This document shows, in pieces, positions 25,647 through 35,647 of a stretch of DNA of 64,000 nt; the stretch's first letter is position 1, and each line of letters opens with the position of its first letter. The position numbers and the translations under genes are program-made. The stretch is from Sphingopyxis sp. OAS728. Its GTDB lineage: Bacteria; Pseudomonadota; Alphaproteobacteria; Sphingomonadales; Sphingomonadaceae. The notes below the pieces were generated by a model. It was given only the letters and a program-made list of their open reading frames with translations. It had not been told where the DNA came from and did no database searches. The stretch lies in NCBI RefSeq assembly GCF_014873485.1, contig NZ_JADBDT010000001.1, positions 248,001 through 312,000 on the forward strand, given 5' to 3'.

Positions 25647-26021
25647 ATGGTCGATCTGACGCAATATTTGCCGATTCTGATCTTTCTGGTCGTCGCCGTC
25701 GGCCTGTCCTCCGCCTTCGTGTTTCTACCGATGGGCGTCGCGCGGCTGACCGGGGCGCACAAGCCCGATCCGGCGAAACTGACCGAATATGAATGTGGCT
25801 TCCCGGCGTTCGAGGACGCGCGCAGCCAGTTCGACGTGCGTTTTTACCTCGTCGCCATCCTCTTCATCATCTTCGATCTCGAAGCCGCCTTCCTCTTTCC
25901 CTGGGCCGTCAGCCTTGAGGAAATCGGCTGGGCCGGCTGGGCCACGATGATGATTTTCCTCGCCGAACTCACGCTCGGCCTTGTGTACGCGTGGAAAAAA
26001 GGCGCGTTGGATTGGGAATGA
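25647..26021 (+). CDS. nuoA: NADH-quinone oxidoreductase subunit A
   Basis: 124 residues with three membrane helices ([59 protein letters not shown]). The loop [20 protein letters not shown] is the conserved TM1-2 loop near the quinone site, including the Cys that changes exposure between active and deactive states of complex I. Start ATG 25647 begins MVDLTQYLP. First gene of the complex I operon; nuoB starts within its stop (ATGA). Confidence 0.95.
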   Translation: MVDLTQYLPILIFLVVAVGLSSAFVFLPMGVARLTGAHKPDPAKLTEYECGFPAFEDARSQFDVRFYLVAILFIIFDLEAAFLFPWAVSLEEIGWAGWATMMIFLAELTLGLVYAWKKGALDWE

Positions 26022-26572
26022 GCACTTCCAGCATCATCATGCCCGGCCAGATGCCGGTCGCCCCGGGGACGAACCCCGACCAGAGCTTTTTCGACGACCT
26101 CAACAGCGAAGTCGGCGACAAGGGCTTCCTCGTCACCTCGACCGAGGATCTGTTCAACTGGGCGCGCACCGGCTCTTTGTGGTGGATGACCTTTGGCCTC
26201 GCGTGCTGCGCGGTCGAGATGATCCACGTCAACATGCCGCGCTATGACATGGAGCGGTTCGGCGCCGCACCGCGCGCATCGCCGCGCCAGTCCGACGTGA
26301 TGATCGTCGCGGGTACGCTCTGCAACAAGATGGCCCCGGCACTGCGCCGCGTTTACGACCAGATGTCGAACCCGAAGTACGTCATCTCGATGGGCAGCTG
26401 CGCCAATGGCGGCGGCTATTATCACTACAGCTATTCGGTTGTACGCGGCTGCGACCGTATCGTGCCCGTGGACATCTATGTCCCCGGCTGCCCGCCGACA
26501 GCCGAAGCTCTGCTTTACGGCGTGATGCAGTTGCAGCGGAAGATCCGCCGCACCGGGACGATCGAACGCTGA
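26018..26572 (+). CDS. nuoB: NADH-quinone oxidoreductase subunit B
   Basis: 184 residues. NuoB carries the terminal cluster N2 that reduces quinone. The cluster ligands are visible: tandem cysteines in GLACCAVEM, one in [11 protein letters not shown], and one in [12 protein letters not shown]. The N-terminal 35 residues ([20 protein letters not shown]) are a variable extension. The start overlaps the nuoA stop by four bases and its own stop shares a base with the nuoC start. Confidence 0.96.
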   Translation: MSTSSIIMPGQMPVAPGTNPDQSFFDDLNSEVGDKGFLVTSTEDLFNWARTGSLWWMTFGLACCAVEMIHVNMPRYDMERFGAAPRASPRQSDVMIVAGTLCNKMAPALRRVYDQMSNPKYVISMGSCANGGGYYHYSYSVVRGCDRIVPVDIYVPGCPPTAEALLYGVMQLQRKIRRTGTIER

Positions 26573-27471
26573 TGGCTCATCCTGCTCCTCTCGTCGCGCC
26601 GCGCGAAACGCTGGCGGCCGAGCTCAAGGCGCTGCTTGGCGCCGACCTGCTCGAACATGTCTTCACCGTCGACGAAGACAGCATCACCGTGACGCGCGAT
26701 GCGATCGCGGGCGTGATGATCGCGCTCCGCGACAATCTCGAATATCAGCAGATGATGGAGATCGCGGGGGTCGATTACCCCGATCGCGCCGAGCGGTTCG
26801 AAGTCGTCTATCACCTGCTCAGCGTCACACGGAATCACCGTTTGCGCGTTCGCGTGTCGACCGACGAGGCGACGCCCGTGCCGACGATCGTTCCCGTCTG
26901 GCCGAATGCCGGCTGGCTCGAACGCGAAGTGTTCGACATGTACGGTGTGCTCTTCGCGGGCAATCCGGATCTCCGCCGCATCCTGACCGACTATGGTTTC
27001 CAGGGGCACCCGCAGCGCAAGGACTTCCCGCTGACCGGCTATATCGAGCTGCGTTATTCCGAAGAAGATAAGCGCGTCGTGTACGAGCCGGTGAAGCTCG
27101 CACAGGATTTCCGCAACTTCGACTTCCTCTCCCCCTGGGAAGGCGCCGACTATGTGCTGCCCGGCGATGAAAAGGCCGGCGGCACGGGCGAAGCACCGGG
27201 CAAGGGCGCGCCGACGCCGATGACGGCGGCCGAGGTCAAGAAGGCGGACGACAAGGCGAAGGCTCCGCCGCCGCCGACCCCGAAGACCACCGAAAAGCCC
27301 GAGCAGACCGGGGCAGGGGCGAAGGCCAATATCAAGGCCGCGAAGACCAGCCGCGACGGCGCAAAGGCGACCACGGCCGCAAAGGCGAAAACGCCCGCGA
27401 CGAAGAAGGCTGAAAAGGCGCCCGCCAAGCCGCGCGCGCCGCGCAAGCCCAAAGCAGGAGGTGACGCATGA
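26572..27471 (+). CDS. nuoC: NADH-quinone oxidoreductase subunit C with long Lys/Ala/Pro tail
   Basis: 299 residues. The core (about 1-198) is the 30-kDa peripheral-arm subunit: [37 protein letters not shown] and [20 protein letters not shown] are family signatures. After YVLPGDEK the protein continues for about 100 residues that are almost wholly Lys, Ala, Pro, Thr and Gly ([37 protein letters not shown]), with no counterpart in ordinary NuoC (about 200 residues). The tail is in frame and ends at the nuoD overlap, so it is genuinely encoded. It is strongly basic and probably disordered; it might contact lipid, RNA or the adjacent subunits. Confidence 0.95.
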   Translation: MAHPAPLVAPRETLAAELKALLGADLLEHVFTVDEDSITVTRDAIAGVMIALRDNLEYQQMMEIAGVDYPDRAERFEVVYHLLSVTRNHRLRVRVSTDEATPVPTIVPVWPNAGWLEREVFDMYGVLFAGNPDLRRILTDYGFQGHPQRKDFPLTGYIELRYSEEDKRVVYEPVKLAQDFRNFDFLSPWEGADYVLPGDEKAGGTGEAPGKGAPTPMTAAEVKKADDKAKAPPPPTPKTTEKPEQTGAGAKANIKAAKTSRDGAKATTAAKAKTPATKKAEKAPAKPRAPRKPKAGGDA

Positions 27472-28724
27472 CCGACTCTCCTTACGTGAAGCACCACGGC
27501 AGCGACATGTTCGAAGGCTATCCGGTCGACACCGCCGACACCGCGGGCGATCAGGCCGTTACCAACTACACGATCAACTTCGGCCCGCAGCACCCTGCGG
27601 CGCACGGCGTTCTGCGCATGGTGATGGAGCTCGACGGCGAGATCATCGAGCGCGTCGACCCGCACGTCGGGCTGCTGCATCGCGGCACCGAGAAGCTGAT
27701 CGAGTATAAGACCTATCTGCAGGCTTTGCCCTATTTCGACCGGCTCGACTATTGTTCGCCGCTCGGGATGGAGCATTCGTACGTTCTCGCGATCGAGAAA
27801 TTGCTCGACCTCGAAGTGCCGGCGCGTGCGCAATATCTGCGCACGATGTTCGCGGAGCTGACGCGCATCTGCAATCATATGCTCAACATCGGGTCGCACG
27901 TGATGGACGTCGGCGCGATGACGCCGAACCTCTGGGTGTTCGAGCTGCGCGAGGATTGCCTCAACTTCTTCGAGCGTGCCTCGGGCGCGCGTATGCACAG
28001 CGCCTATTTCCGTCCGGGCGGCGTCCATCAGGACGTTCCCGAGCGGCTGCTCTACGACATCGGCGAATGGGTCGAAAAGCGCCTGCCGAAGCTGTTCGGC
28101 GACGCGATGAGCCTCGTCATCGACAACCGCATCTTCAAGCAGCGCAACGTCGACATCGCGACGGTGTCGAAGGAGGACGCGCTGGCATGGGGCTTCTCGG
28201 GCCCGATGATCCGCGGCAGCGGCATCGCATGGGATCTGCGCAAGTCGCAGCCCTATGACGCCTACGCGGCGATGGAGTTCGACATTCCCGTCGGCACGCG
28301 CGGCGACTGCTACGACCGCTTCATGGTGCGTGTCGAGGAAGTCTATCAGTCCGCGAAGATCATCAAACAATGCCTGCGCGACATGCCCACGGGCCCGATC
28401 GCCAGCCTCGACCGCAAGGTCGTCCCGCCGAAGCGCGGCGAGATGAAGCAGTCGATGGAATCGCTGATCCACCACTTCAAGCTCTATACCGAGGGCTTCC
28501 ACGTCCCCGCGGGCGAAGTCTATGTGGCGACCGAGAGCCCCAAGGGCGAATTCGGCGTCTATCTGGTCAGCGACGGCACCAACAAGCCGTACCGCTGCAA
28601 GATCCGCCCGACGGCGTTTTCGCATCTTCAGGCGATGGACATGATGTCGAAAGGCCACATGCTCGCCGATACCACTGCAATTATCGGCGCCATTGACGTC
28701 GTTTTCGGAGAGTGTGACCGCTAA
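27468..28724 (+). CDS. nuoD: NADH-quinone oxidoreductase subunit D
   Basis: 418 residues, the 49-kDa peripheral subunit that forms the quinone cavity with Nuo[22 protein letters not shown] and [20 protein letters not shown] are hallmark text (His and Asp/Tyr residues lining the quinone site), followed by [20 protein letters not shown]. The C-terminus ends [14 protein letters not shown], as expected. It overlaps nuoC by four bases; nuoE starts on the last base of its stop. C and D are separate genes, not the fused form of enterobacteria. Confidence 0.97.
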   Translation: MTDSPYVKHHGSDMFEGYPVDTADTAGDQAVTNYTINFGPQHPAAHGVLRMVMELDGEIIERVDPHVGLLHRGTEKLIEYKTYLQALPYFDRLDYCSPLGMEHSYVLAIEKLLDLEVPARAQYLRTMFAELTRICNHMLNIGSHVMDVGAMTPNLWVFELREDCLNFFERASGARMHSAYFRPGGVHQDVPERLLYDIGEWVEKRLPKLFGDAMSLVIDNRIFKQRNVDIATVSKEDALAWGFSGPMIRGSGIAWDLRKSQPYDAYAAMEFDIPVGTRGDCYDRFMVRVEEVYQSAKIIKQCLRDMPTGPIASLDRKVVPPKRGEMKQSMESLIHHFKLYTEGFHVPAGEVYVATESPKGEFGVYLVSDGTNKPYRCKIRPTAFSHLQAMDMMSKGHMLADTTAIIGAIDVVFGECDR

Positions 28725-29392
28725 TGGCCGACGCACCGCAAATTCCAGATGAAGCCGAAGTCCGCGCGCGCTGGGGCGCGTTCGCATGGACGGCGGAAAA
28801 TGCCGAAAAGGCGAAGCAGGTCATCGCGCGTTACCCTGCGGGGCGTCAGCGTTCGGCGGTGATGCCTTTGCTCGACCTCGCGCAGCGCCAGGTCGGCGCC
28901 GAGACGCAGACGCAGGGCTGGCTGCCCGTGCCGGTGATCGAATATGTCGCCGCGCAGCTCGATATGCCCTTCATCCGCGCCTATGAGGTCGCGACCTTCT
29001 ACACCATGTATAATCTCGTCCCCGTCGGCCGCTATCATGTGCAGGTCTGCGGCACGACGCCGTGCCTGCTGCGCGGGTCGGACGATGTCATGGCCGCGTG
29101 CAAGAACCGCGGCATGGTCAAGGGCAAGACGACGCCCGACGGCCTGTTCACGCTGACCGAGGTCGAGTGCATGGGCACCTGCACCAACGCGCCGATGGTC
29201 CAGATCAACGACGATAATTACGAAGACCTCGACTATGACAGCACCGTGCGCATCCTCGATGCGCTCGCTGCGGGCGAGCAGCCGAAGGCCGGGACGCAGC
29301 TTGCGAACCGTCACACGAGCGAACCCGATGGCGGCCCGACGACGCTGAAGGAAATGGTCAAGGCCAACCACGATTATCGGAAGGAATGGTAA
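28724..29392 (+). CDS. nuoE: NADH-quinone oxidoreductase subunit E
   Basis: 222 residues with a thioredoxin-like fold holding the [2Fe-2S] cluster N1a. Ligands are Cys in VCGTTPCLLRGS and in VECMGTCTNAPMVQINDDNY. The N-terminal helical part (ARYPAGRQRSAVMPLLDLAQ) is typical. The C-terminal 40 residues (NRHTSEPDGGPTTLKEMVKA) form a moderate extension common in alphaproteobacteria. It pairs with NuoF to form the NADH-oxidising module. Confidence 0.96.
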   Translation: MADAPQIPDEAEVRARWGAFAWTAENAEKAKQVIARYPAGRQRSAVMPLLDLAQRQVGAETQTQGWLPVPVIEYVAAQLDMPFIRAYEVATFYTMYNLVPVGRYHVQVCGTTPCLLRGSDDVMAACKNRGMVKGKTTPDGLFTLTEVECMGTCTNAPMVQINDDNYEDLDYDSTVRILDALAAGEQPKAGTQLANRHTSEPDGGPTTLKEMVKANHDYRKEW

Positions 29393-29395
29393 GCC

Positions 29396-30685
29396 ATGCT
29401 GGCCGATAAGGATCGCATCTTCACCAATCTCTACGGTTTCCAGCCGTGGAACCTCAAATCCGCGCAGGCGCGCGGCGATTGGGATAACACCAAGGATCTG
29501 ATGAAGCGCGGCCAGGACGCGATCATCGAAGAGATCAAGGCATCGGGCCTCCGCGGCCGTGGCGGCGCAGGATTCCCGACGGGGCTCAAATGGTCGTTCA
29601 TGCCGAAGGAGCCGCGCGCCGATCGCCCGAGCTTCCTCGTCATCAACGCCGACGAATCCGAGCCCGGTTCGTGCAAGGACCGCGAAATCATCCGTCACGA
29701 TCCGCACAAGCTGATCGAAGGCGCGTTGATCGCAGGCTTCGCGATGCGCGCGCGCGCCGCCTATATCTACATCCGCGGCGAGTTCATCCGCGAGGCCGAG
29801 ACGCTCTTCGCTGCGGTGCAGGAGGCGTATGACGCCGGCTTGCTCGGCAAGAATGCCGCGAAGTCGGGTTATGATTTCGACGTCTTCGTCCACCGCGGCG
29901 CCGGCGCCTATATCTGCGGCGAAGAAACCGCGATGATCGAAAGCCTCGAAGGCAAGAAGGGGCAGCCGCGCCTGAAGCCGCCGTTCCCCGCGGGTGCCGG
30001 CCTCTATGGCTGCCCGACGACGGTGAACAATGTGGAATCGATCGCGGTCGTCCCGACGATCCTCCGCCGCGGCGCCTCGTGGTTCTCGTCCTTCGGGCGC
30101 GAGAACAACAAGGGCACCAAGCTCTTCCAGATCTCGGGCCATGTCGAGCGCCCGTGCGTCGTCGAGGAAGAGATGGGCATCACCTTCCGCGAACTGATCG
30201 ACAAGCATTGCGGCGGTATTCGCGGCGGCTGGGACAATCTGCTCGCAGTGATCCCCGGCGGTTCGTCGGTTCCGCTCGTCCCCGCGGCCGAAATCATGGA
30301 CGCACCGATGGACTTCGACGGGCTGAAGGCCGTCGGTTCGGGCCTCGGCACCGCAGCCGCGATCGTGATGGACAAGTCGACGGACGTCGTTCAGGCGATC
30401 AGCCGCATCAGCTATTTCTACAAGCATGAAAGCTGCGGCCAGTGCACGCCGTGCCGCGAAGGCACCGGCTGGATGTGGCGCGTGATGGAGCGTCTGCGCA
30501 CCGGCGATGCCGACATCAGCGAGATCGACACCTTGTTCGACGTGACCAAGCAGGTCGAGGGCCACACGATCTGCGCGCTCGGCGATGCCGCGGCATGGCC
30601 GATCCAGGGCCTGATCAAGCATTTCCGCCCCGAAATCGAACGCCGCATCCGCGAGAATGGCGGCGCGCTGGAGGCCGCGGAATGA
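29396..30685 (+). CDS. nuoF: NADH-quinone oxidoreductase subunit F
   Basis: 429 residues, the 51-kDa flavoprotein that takes hydride from NADH. The NADH-binding loop [14 protein letters not shown] and the FMN motif [19 protein letters not shown] are intact, as is the [4Fe-4S] N3 motif [11 protein letters not shown] near the C-terminus. Three bases separate it from nuoE. Its stop overlaps the start of the inserted small gene at 30682 rather than that of nuoG, which is unusual. Confidence 0.97.
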   Translation: MLADKDRIFTNLYGFQPWNLKSAQARGDWDNTKDLMKRGQDAIIEEIKASGLRGRGGAGFPTGLKWSFMPKEPRADRPSFLVINADESEPGSCKDREIIRHDPHKLIEGALIAGFAMRARAAYIYIRGEFIREAETLFAAVQEAYDAGLLGKNAAKSGYDFDVFVHRGAGAYICGEETAMIESLEGKKGQPRLKPPFPAGAGLYGCPTTVNNVESIAVVPTILRRGASWFSSFGRENNKGTKLFQISGHVERPCVVEEEMGITFRELIDKHCGGIRGGWDNLLAVIPGGSSVPLVPAAEIMDAPMDFDGLKAVGSGLGTAAAIVMDKSTDVVQAISRISYFYKHESCGQCTPCREGTGWMWRVMERLRTGDADISEIDTLFDVTKQVEGHTICALGDAAAWPIQGLIKHFRPEIERRIRENGGALEAAE

Positions 30686-31041
30686 AGCGGGGGCCAATCC
30701 TCTTCATTTCGGTCGGCATGGGCATCGCTACATTGGCGTTCTTGGCAACGCCTGCTCCCGCGTGCGCCTGCATCGAAACATCGCCCGCCGCAAAATATTG
30801 GGTGGCGTGTTCCGTTTCGGTTGCCAAGAAGAACGGCGAAGCGAATTTTTACGAGAATTATCTCGTAGCGCGTCGCGATAACAAGAAGCTTCTGCCCGCC
30901 ACGCCGGCACGTTTTTCCAAACTGGAAGAAAAAATCGTAAAAACTTGCGGCACCTATCAACAGGCCCGCCGGAAAGATTTGGACGCTGGTTGGGCGAGCT
31001 ACCACGTCCCGGCAGATTTCATCGAAGCGAGATGGCACTGA
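30682..31041 (+). CDS. Small exported protein of unknown function inserted in the nuo operon
   Basis: 119 residues, ATG at 30682 overlapping the nuoF stop by four bases (ATGA); nuoG starts one base after its stop. The N-terminus ([20 protein letters not shown]) is a signal peptide or anchor ending near PACA-C. The mature part has Cys in ACACIET, WVACSVS and KTCGTY, then a helical region rich in Lys/Arg ([32 protein letters not shown]). Codon use is a little less GC-rich than the nuo genes. I recognise no family. A periplasmic disulphide-bonded protein, possibly an accessory factor of the respiratory chain, is inferred only from position and signal. Confidence 0.72.
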   Translation: MKRGPILFISVGMGIATLAFLATPAPACACIETSPAAKYWVACSVSVAKKNGEANFYENYLVARRDNKKLLPATPARFSKLEEKIVKTCGTYQQARRKDLDAGWASYHVPADFIEARWH

Positions 31042-31042
31042 T

Positions 31043-33055
31043 ATGCCTAAAGTAACCGTAGATGGCGTAGAACTCGACGTCCCGCAGGGCGCGACCGTTC
31101 TGCAGGCGTGCGAGATGGCGGGGAAGGAAATTCCGCGCTTCTGCTATCATGAACGCCTGTCGATCGCCGGCAATTGCCGCATGTGCCTCGTCGAGGTCGC
31201 GCCCGGCCCGCCGAAGCCGCAGGCGTCGTGCGCGCTGCCGACAGCCGAAGGGCAGGTGATCAAGACCGACAGCCCGATGGTGAAGAAGGCGCGCGAAGGG
31301 GTGATGGAGTTCCTGCTCATCAACCACCCACTCGACTGCCCGATCTGCGATCAGGGCGGCGAATGCGACCTGCAGGACCAGTCGGTCGCCTATGGCCGCG
31401 GCGCGACGCGCTATGACGAGAACAAGCGCGCGGTCACCGAAAAATATATGGGCCCCATCGTCAAGACGGTGATGACCCGCTGCATTCAGTGCACGCGCTG
31501 CGTCCGCTTTGCGGAGGAAGTCGCGGGCGTGGAAGATGTCGGCGCGATCTATCGCGGCGAGAATATGCAGATCACGTCGTACCTCGAACGCGCGGTCGGC
31601 AGCGAGCTGTCGGGCAATATCGTCGACCTCTGCCCGGTCGGTGCGCTGACCAGCAAACCCTATGCCTTCGAAGCGCGTCCGTGGGAGCTCACCAAGACGC
31701 TCGGCATCGACATGATGGACGCAGTCGGCACGAACGTGCGCATCGACGCACGCGGCCGTCAGGTCCTGCGCGTGCTGCCTCGCGTCAATGATGACGTGAA
31801 CGAGGAATGGGCGAACGACAAGACGCGCCACCATGTCGACGGCCTGACCCGCCGCCGCCTCGACCAGCCTTATGTTCGCGTCAACGGCGCGCTTCAGCCC
31901 GCGAGCTGGGCGGAAGCCTTTGCAGCGATCAAGGCGGTGAACGCCGGTTCGTCGGTTGCCGCGATCGCGGGCGACCTCGCCGATTGCGAGACGATGTTTG
32001 CGGCCAAGTCGCTGGTGACGGCGCTCGGCGGCAGCCTGCTCGAAGGACGCCAGACCGGGCTCGACTATGACGTCACCAGCCTGTCGGCGGTCAATTTCAA
32101 CACCGGCATCGCCGAGGCCGAAAATGCCGACGTGATCCTGCTCGTCGGCACCAATCTTCGCTGGGAAGCGCCGCTAATCAACACGCGCATCCGCAAGGCG
32201 GTGTGGAAGAAGGGCGCGAAGGTTTTCGCGATCGGCCCCGAAACCGACCTGACCTACAAGACCGAGTGGCTCGGCGACGATGCCTCGATCGTTGCGAAGC
32301 TGCCGAAGCACGTCGCCGACGCGCTCGCGGGCGCCGAGCGGCCGATGCTGATCTTCGGCGGCGGCGCGCTGTCGGTGCCCGGCGTGCACGGCGCGGGGCT
32401 TGCGCTCGCCAAGGCGGTGAATGCGGTCAAGCACGGCTGGAACGGCTTCAACGTCGTGCATTTCTCGGCGGCGCGCATGGGTTCGCTGATGCTCGGCTAC
32501 GGCCTGCCCGGCGGCATCAAGGATGTGATCGCGGCGAAGCCGAAGCTCGCTTTCTTCCTCGGCGCCGACGAGGTCGATTTCGCGGCGCTGCCCGACACGT
32601 TCAAAGTCTATGTCGGCCATCATGGCGACAAGGGCGCGCATGCGGCCGACGTCATCCTGCCTGCCGCGGCGTGGACCGAAAAGGACTTCACCACGGTCAA
32701 CACCGAGGGCCGCGTCCAGCGGAGCGAAAAGGCGGTGTTCGCACCCGGTGACGCGCGCGAGGACTGGAGCATTTTCCGCGCGCTTGCCGATGCGCTCGGC
32801 GTCTCGCTCGGCTTCGACAACTTTGCGCAGTGCCGCGCGGCGATGATCGCCGCGGTGCCCGCGCTCGGTGTCGAGGGCCTCGCCGACTATGGCTGGACGG
32901 TGCCGAAGCTGCCCGCCAAGCCCGAGGCGCGCGCGATCCCGTCGCCGATCAAGGATTTCTACCTCACCAACGCCATCTGCCGCGCGTCGCCGACGATGCA
33001 GCGCTGCTCGGAAGAGCTGATCCATGGCGCAGATTTTGCGGAGGCCGCGGAATGA
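31043..33055 (+). CDS. nuoG: NADH-quinone oxidoreductase subunit G
   Basis: 670 residues, shorter than the enterobacterial 900-residue form but usual for alphaproteobacteria. An N-terminal ferredoxin domain (Cys in FCYHERLSIAGNCRMCLVE) holds N1b; then the N5/N4 cluster region with CPICDQGGECDLQDQS and CIQCTRCVRFAEE. A molybdopterin-oxidoreductase-like domain follows to the end with no cofactor. The extra cluster N7 ligands are not seen. It lies between two small non-standard genes: the exported 119-residue protein upstream and a 46-residue protein downstream. Confidence 0.96.
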   Translation: MPKVTVDGVELDVPQGATVLQACEMAGKEIPRFCYHERLSIAGNCRMCLVEVAPGPPKPQASCALPTAEGQVIKTDSPMVKKAREGVMEFLLINHPLDCPICDQGGECDLQDQSVAYGRGATRYDENKRAVTEKYMGPIVKTVMTRCIQCTRCVRFAEEVAGVEDVGAIYRGENMQITSYLERAVGSELSGNIVDLCPVGALTSKPYAFEARPWELTKTLGIDMMDAVGTNVRIDARGRQVLRVLPRVNDDVNEEWANDKTRHHVDGLTRRRLDQPYVRVNGALQPASWAEAFAAIKAVNAGSSVAAIAGDLADCETMFAAKSLVTALGGSLLEGRQTGLDYDVTSLSAVNFNTGIAEAENADVILLVGTNLRWEAPLINTRIRKAVWKKGAKVFAIGPETDLTYKTEWLGDDASIVAKLPKHVADALAGAERPMLIFGGGALSVPGVHGAGLALAKAVNAVKHGWNGFNVVHFSAARMGSLMLGYGLPGGIKDVIAAKPKLAFFLGADEVDFAALPDTFKVYVGHHGDKGAHAADVILPAAAWTEKDFTTVNTEGRVQRSEKAVFAPGDAREDWSIFRALADALGVSLGFDNFAQCRAAMIAAVPALGVEGLADYGWTVPKLPAKPEARAIPSPIKDFYLTNAICRASPTMQRCSEELIHGADFAEAAE

Positions 33056-33192
33056 ACCCGGTACATGCAATCGCCGGCGTGCTGTTCGTCGGTATGGGCT
33101 ATTCGGTCTGGCGGGGTTTCAACCCCAAGGGCAAATCGGAAAAGCCCGGCCCGCATAACGGCTGGAAGAACCAGGACGGGGCGCGGAAATGA
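33052..33192 (+). CDS. 46-residue membrane-anchored protein between nuoG and nuoH
   Basis: [20 protein letters not shown], then [20 protein letters not shown] and a short basic end. One N-terminal hydrophobic helix is followed by a positively charged tail. It starts in an ATGA overlap with nuoG and ends in an ATGA overlap with nuoH, so it is part of the operon and tightly coupled, which makes a spurious frame unlikely. A supernumerary complex I subunit or assembly helper is plausible but unproven. Confidence 0.7.
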   Translation: MNPVHAIAGVLFVGMGYSVWRGFNPKGKSEKPGPHNGWKNQDGARK

Positions 33193-34232
33193 CCGAGACG
33201 TTCATCTCCTGGGGCATGGACCCGAATTGGGCCTGGGGCGTCGCGACGATTTGCGGCATCCTGCTCATTGCGCTGCCGCTGATGCTCAGCGTCGCGATGA
33301 TCATCTATGCCGATCGCAAGATCTGGGCGGCGATCGCGCTGCGCCGCGGCCCGAACGTCGTCGGTCCTTTCGGCCTGCTTCAGTCATTCGCCGACGGTTT
33401 GAAAGTGTTCCTGCAGGAAACGATCATCCCGACCTCGGCCAACCGCGGGTTGTTCCTGATCGCGCCGATCATCACCTTCACGGTGGCGCTGCTCGCGTGG
33501 GCGGTGATCCCGTTCAATTCGGGTGCGGTACTCGCCGATATCAACGTCGGATTGCTCTACATCCTCGCGATCTCGTCGCTGGGCGTATATGGCGTGATCC
33601 TGTCGGGCTGGGCGTCGAACTCGAAATATCCCTTCTTTTCGGCGATGCGCGCCTCGGCGCAGATGATCAGCTATGAAGTCTCGATCGGGTTCATCCTGAT
33701 CGGCGTCGTGCTGTTCGCCGACAGCTTCAACATGAACGAGATCGTCAAGGCGCAGCAGGGCCATGGCCTCGGCATCGTCAACGCCTTCGGCTTCAACCTG
33801 CTGCTCTTCCCGCTCGCGGTGATGTTCCTGATCTCGTCGCTCGCCGAAACCGCGCGCGCGCCGTTCGATCTGACCGAAGCGGAATCGGAGCTCGTCGCGG
33901 GGTACCAGACCGAATATTCGTCGATGAGCTTCGCGCTCTTCTGGCTTGGCGAATATGCGAACGTGCTGCTCATGTGCACGCTCAACGCGGTGCTTTTCTG
34001 GGGCGGCTGGCTGCCCCCGATCGACTGGGCGCCGCTCTATGCCGTCCCCGGCATCATCTGGCTGTTCGCGAAGATCCTGTTCTTCTTCTTCGTCTTCAGC
34101 TGGGTCAAGGCGACGGTCCCGCGCTACCGCTATGACCAGCTGATGCGGCTGGGCTGGAAAGTCTTCCTGCCGATCTCGCTTCTCTGGATCTTCCTGATCT
34201 CCGGCTATCTGATGCTGACGAGGTATTCATGA
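33189..34232 (+). CDS. nuoH: NADH-quinone oxidoreductase subunit H
   Basis: 347 residues with about eight membrane helices. NuoH connects the quinone site to the proton-pumping arm. Conserved text: [60 protein letters not shown] (the acidic loop at the quinone funnel) and [13 protein letters not shown]. Its N-terminus ([17 protein letters not shown]) is slightly extended. Overlaps both neighbours by four bases. Confidence 0.97.
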   Translation: MTETFISWGMDPNWAWGVATICGILLIALPLMLSVAMIIYADRKIWAAIALRRGPNVVGPFGLLQSFADGLKVFLQETIIPTSANRGLFLIAPIITFTVALLAWAVIPFNSGAVLADINVGLLYILAISSLGVYGVILSGWASNSKYPFFSAMRASAQMISYEVSIGFILIGVVLFADSFNMNEIVKAQQGHGLGIVNAFGFNLLLFPLAVMFLISSLAETARAPFDLTEAESELVAGYQTEYSSMSFALFWLGEYANVLLMCTLNAVLFWGGWLPPIDWAPLYAVPGIIWLFAKILFFFFVFSWVKATVPRYRYDQLMRLGWKVFLPISLLWIFLISGYLMLTRYS

Positions 34233-34717
34233 GTACCATTGCCCACCTCATCAAAAGCTTCACGCTGTGGGAGTTTGTGAAGGCGCACGCCCTCACGCTG
34301 AAATATTTCTTCAAACCGAAGGCGACGATCAACTACCCCTTCGAGAAGAACCCGCTCAGCCCGCGTTTCCGCGGCGAGCATGCGCTGCGTCGCTATCCGA
34401 ACGGCGAGGAACGCTGCATCGCGTGCAAGCTGTGCGAAGCGGTGTGCCCGGCGCAGGCGATCACGATCGAGGCCGAGCCGCGCGAAGACGGTTCGCGCCG
34501 CACAACGCGGTACGACATCGACATGACCAAGTGCATCTATTGCGGCTTCTGTCAGGAAGCATGCCCGGTCGATGCCGTCGTCGAGGGGCCGAACTTCGAA
34601 TTCGCGACCGAAACGCGTGAAGAACTGCTCTATGACAAGGCCAAGCTGCTCGCCAATGGCGACAAATGGGAACGCGCGATCGCGGCGAATCTTGCCGCCG
34701 ACGCGCCCTATCGATAA
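34229..34717 (+). CDS. nuoI: NADH-quinone oxidoreductase subunit I
   Basis: 162 residues. Two ferredoxin motifs, [19 protein letters not shown] and [19 protein letters not shown], hold [4Fe-4S] clusters N6a and N6b that pass electrons to N2 in NuoB. The amphipathic N-terminal helix ([19 protein letters not shown]) docks on the membrane arm. Four-base overlap with nuoH; twelve bases before nuoJ. Confidence 0.97.
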   Translation: MSTIAHLIKSFTLWEFVKAHALTLKYFFKPKATINYPFEKNPLSPRFRGEHALRRYPNGEERCIACKLCEAVCPAQAITIEAEPREDGSRRTTRYDIDMTKCIYCGFCQEACPVDAVVEGPNFEFATETREELLYDKAKLLANGDKWERAIAANLAADAPYR

Positions 34718-34729
34718 GGGCGCGCGCAC

Positions 34730-35341
34730 ATGATCCAACTCTTCGCCTTTTACCTGTTCGCGACCATCGTCATCGCCTCCGCGGCGATGGTGATTTTCGC
34801 GCGCAACCCCGTCCACAGCGTCATGTGGCTGATCCTCGCCTTCTTCAACGCGGCGGGTCTGATGCTGCTCGCGGGCGCCGAATTCATCGCGATGCTGCTC
34901 GTCATCGTGTATGTCGGCGCGGTCGCGGTGCTGTTCCTGTTCGTCGTGATGATGCTCGATATCGATTTCGCCGAATTGCGTGCGGGTTTCGTGCGTTACC
35001 TGCCGCTCGGCGCGCTCGTCGCGATCATCCTGGCCGCCGAACTGGTGTTCGCGGTCGGCGCGTGGAGCGCGGGCGGGGTCGATCTCGCATCGCGGGCGGC
35101 TCCGGTCGTCAGCGACAAGAGCAATATCCAGCAGATCGGCGAGCTTCTCTACACGCGCTACATCTTCCTGTTCGAGGCGGCAGGTATCGTCCTCCTCGTC
35201 GCGATGATCGGCGCGATCGTGCTGACGCATCGCCAGCGCGGCGGGGTGCGCACGCAGAATATCTCGAAACAGAACCAGCGCCGTCCGCAGGACGCAACGC
35301 GCCTGGTCGATCCGGGCGTCGGGCAGGGGATGGAACTGTGA
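34730..35341 (+). CDS. nuoJ: NADH-quinone oxidoreductase subunit J
   Basis: 203 residues with five membrane helices (for example [20 protein letters not shown] and [20 protein letters not shown]), the latter being the pi-bulge-prone TM3 that gates coupling between quinone reduction and pumping. The soluble tail ends with [20 protein letters not shown]. nuoK starts in a GTGA overlap with its stop. Confidence 0.95.
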   Translation: MIQLFAFYLFATIVIASAAMVIFARNPVHSVMWLILAFFNAAGLMLLAGAEFIAMLLVIVYVGAVAVLFLFVVMMLDIDFAELRAGFVRYLPLGALVAIILAAELVFAVGAWSAGGVDLASRAAPVVSDKSNIQQIGELLYTRYIFLFEAAGIVLLVAMIGAIVLTHRQRGGVRTQNISKQNQRRPQDATRLVDPGVGQGMEL

Positions 35342-35643
35342 TTTCGGTCGGCCACTATCTCGCCGTTTCGGCGGTGCTCTTCACGCTCGGCGTGCTCGGC
35401 ATCTTCATCAACCGCAAGAATATCATCGTCATCCTGATGGCGATCGAGCTGATCCTGCTGGCGGTGAACATCAACCTCGTCGCGTTCAGCGCGGCGCTCG
35501 GCGATCTCGTCGGGCAGGTCTTCTCGATGTTCGTGCTGACCGTTGCCGCGGGTGAAGCCGCGATCGGTCTTGCCATTCTCGTTATTTACTTCCGCGGCCG
35601 CGGCACCATTGCCGTCGACGATGCCAACCGGATGAAGGGGTAA
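35338..35643 (+). CDS. nuoK: NADH-quinone oxidoreductase subunit K
   Basis: 101 residues from GTG 35338 in a GTGA overlap with the nuoJ stop; this gives the standard start of NuoK ([17 protein letters not shown]). Three membrane helices contain the two conserved glutamates that relay protons: [17 protein letters not shown] and [15 protein letters not shown]. The end, [11 protein letters not shown], is typical. Confidence 0.96.
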   Translation: MISVGHYLAVSAVLFTLGVLGIFINRKNIIVILMAIELILLAVNINLVAFSAALGDLVGQVFSMFVLTVAAGEAAIGLAILVIYFRGRGTIAVDDANRMKG

Positions 35644-35647
35644 ACCG

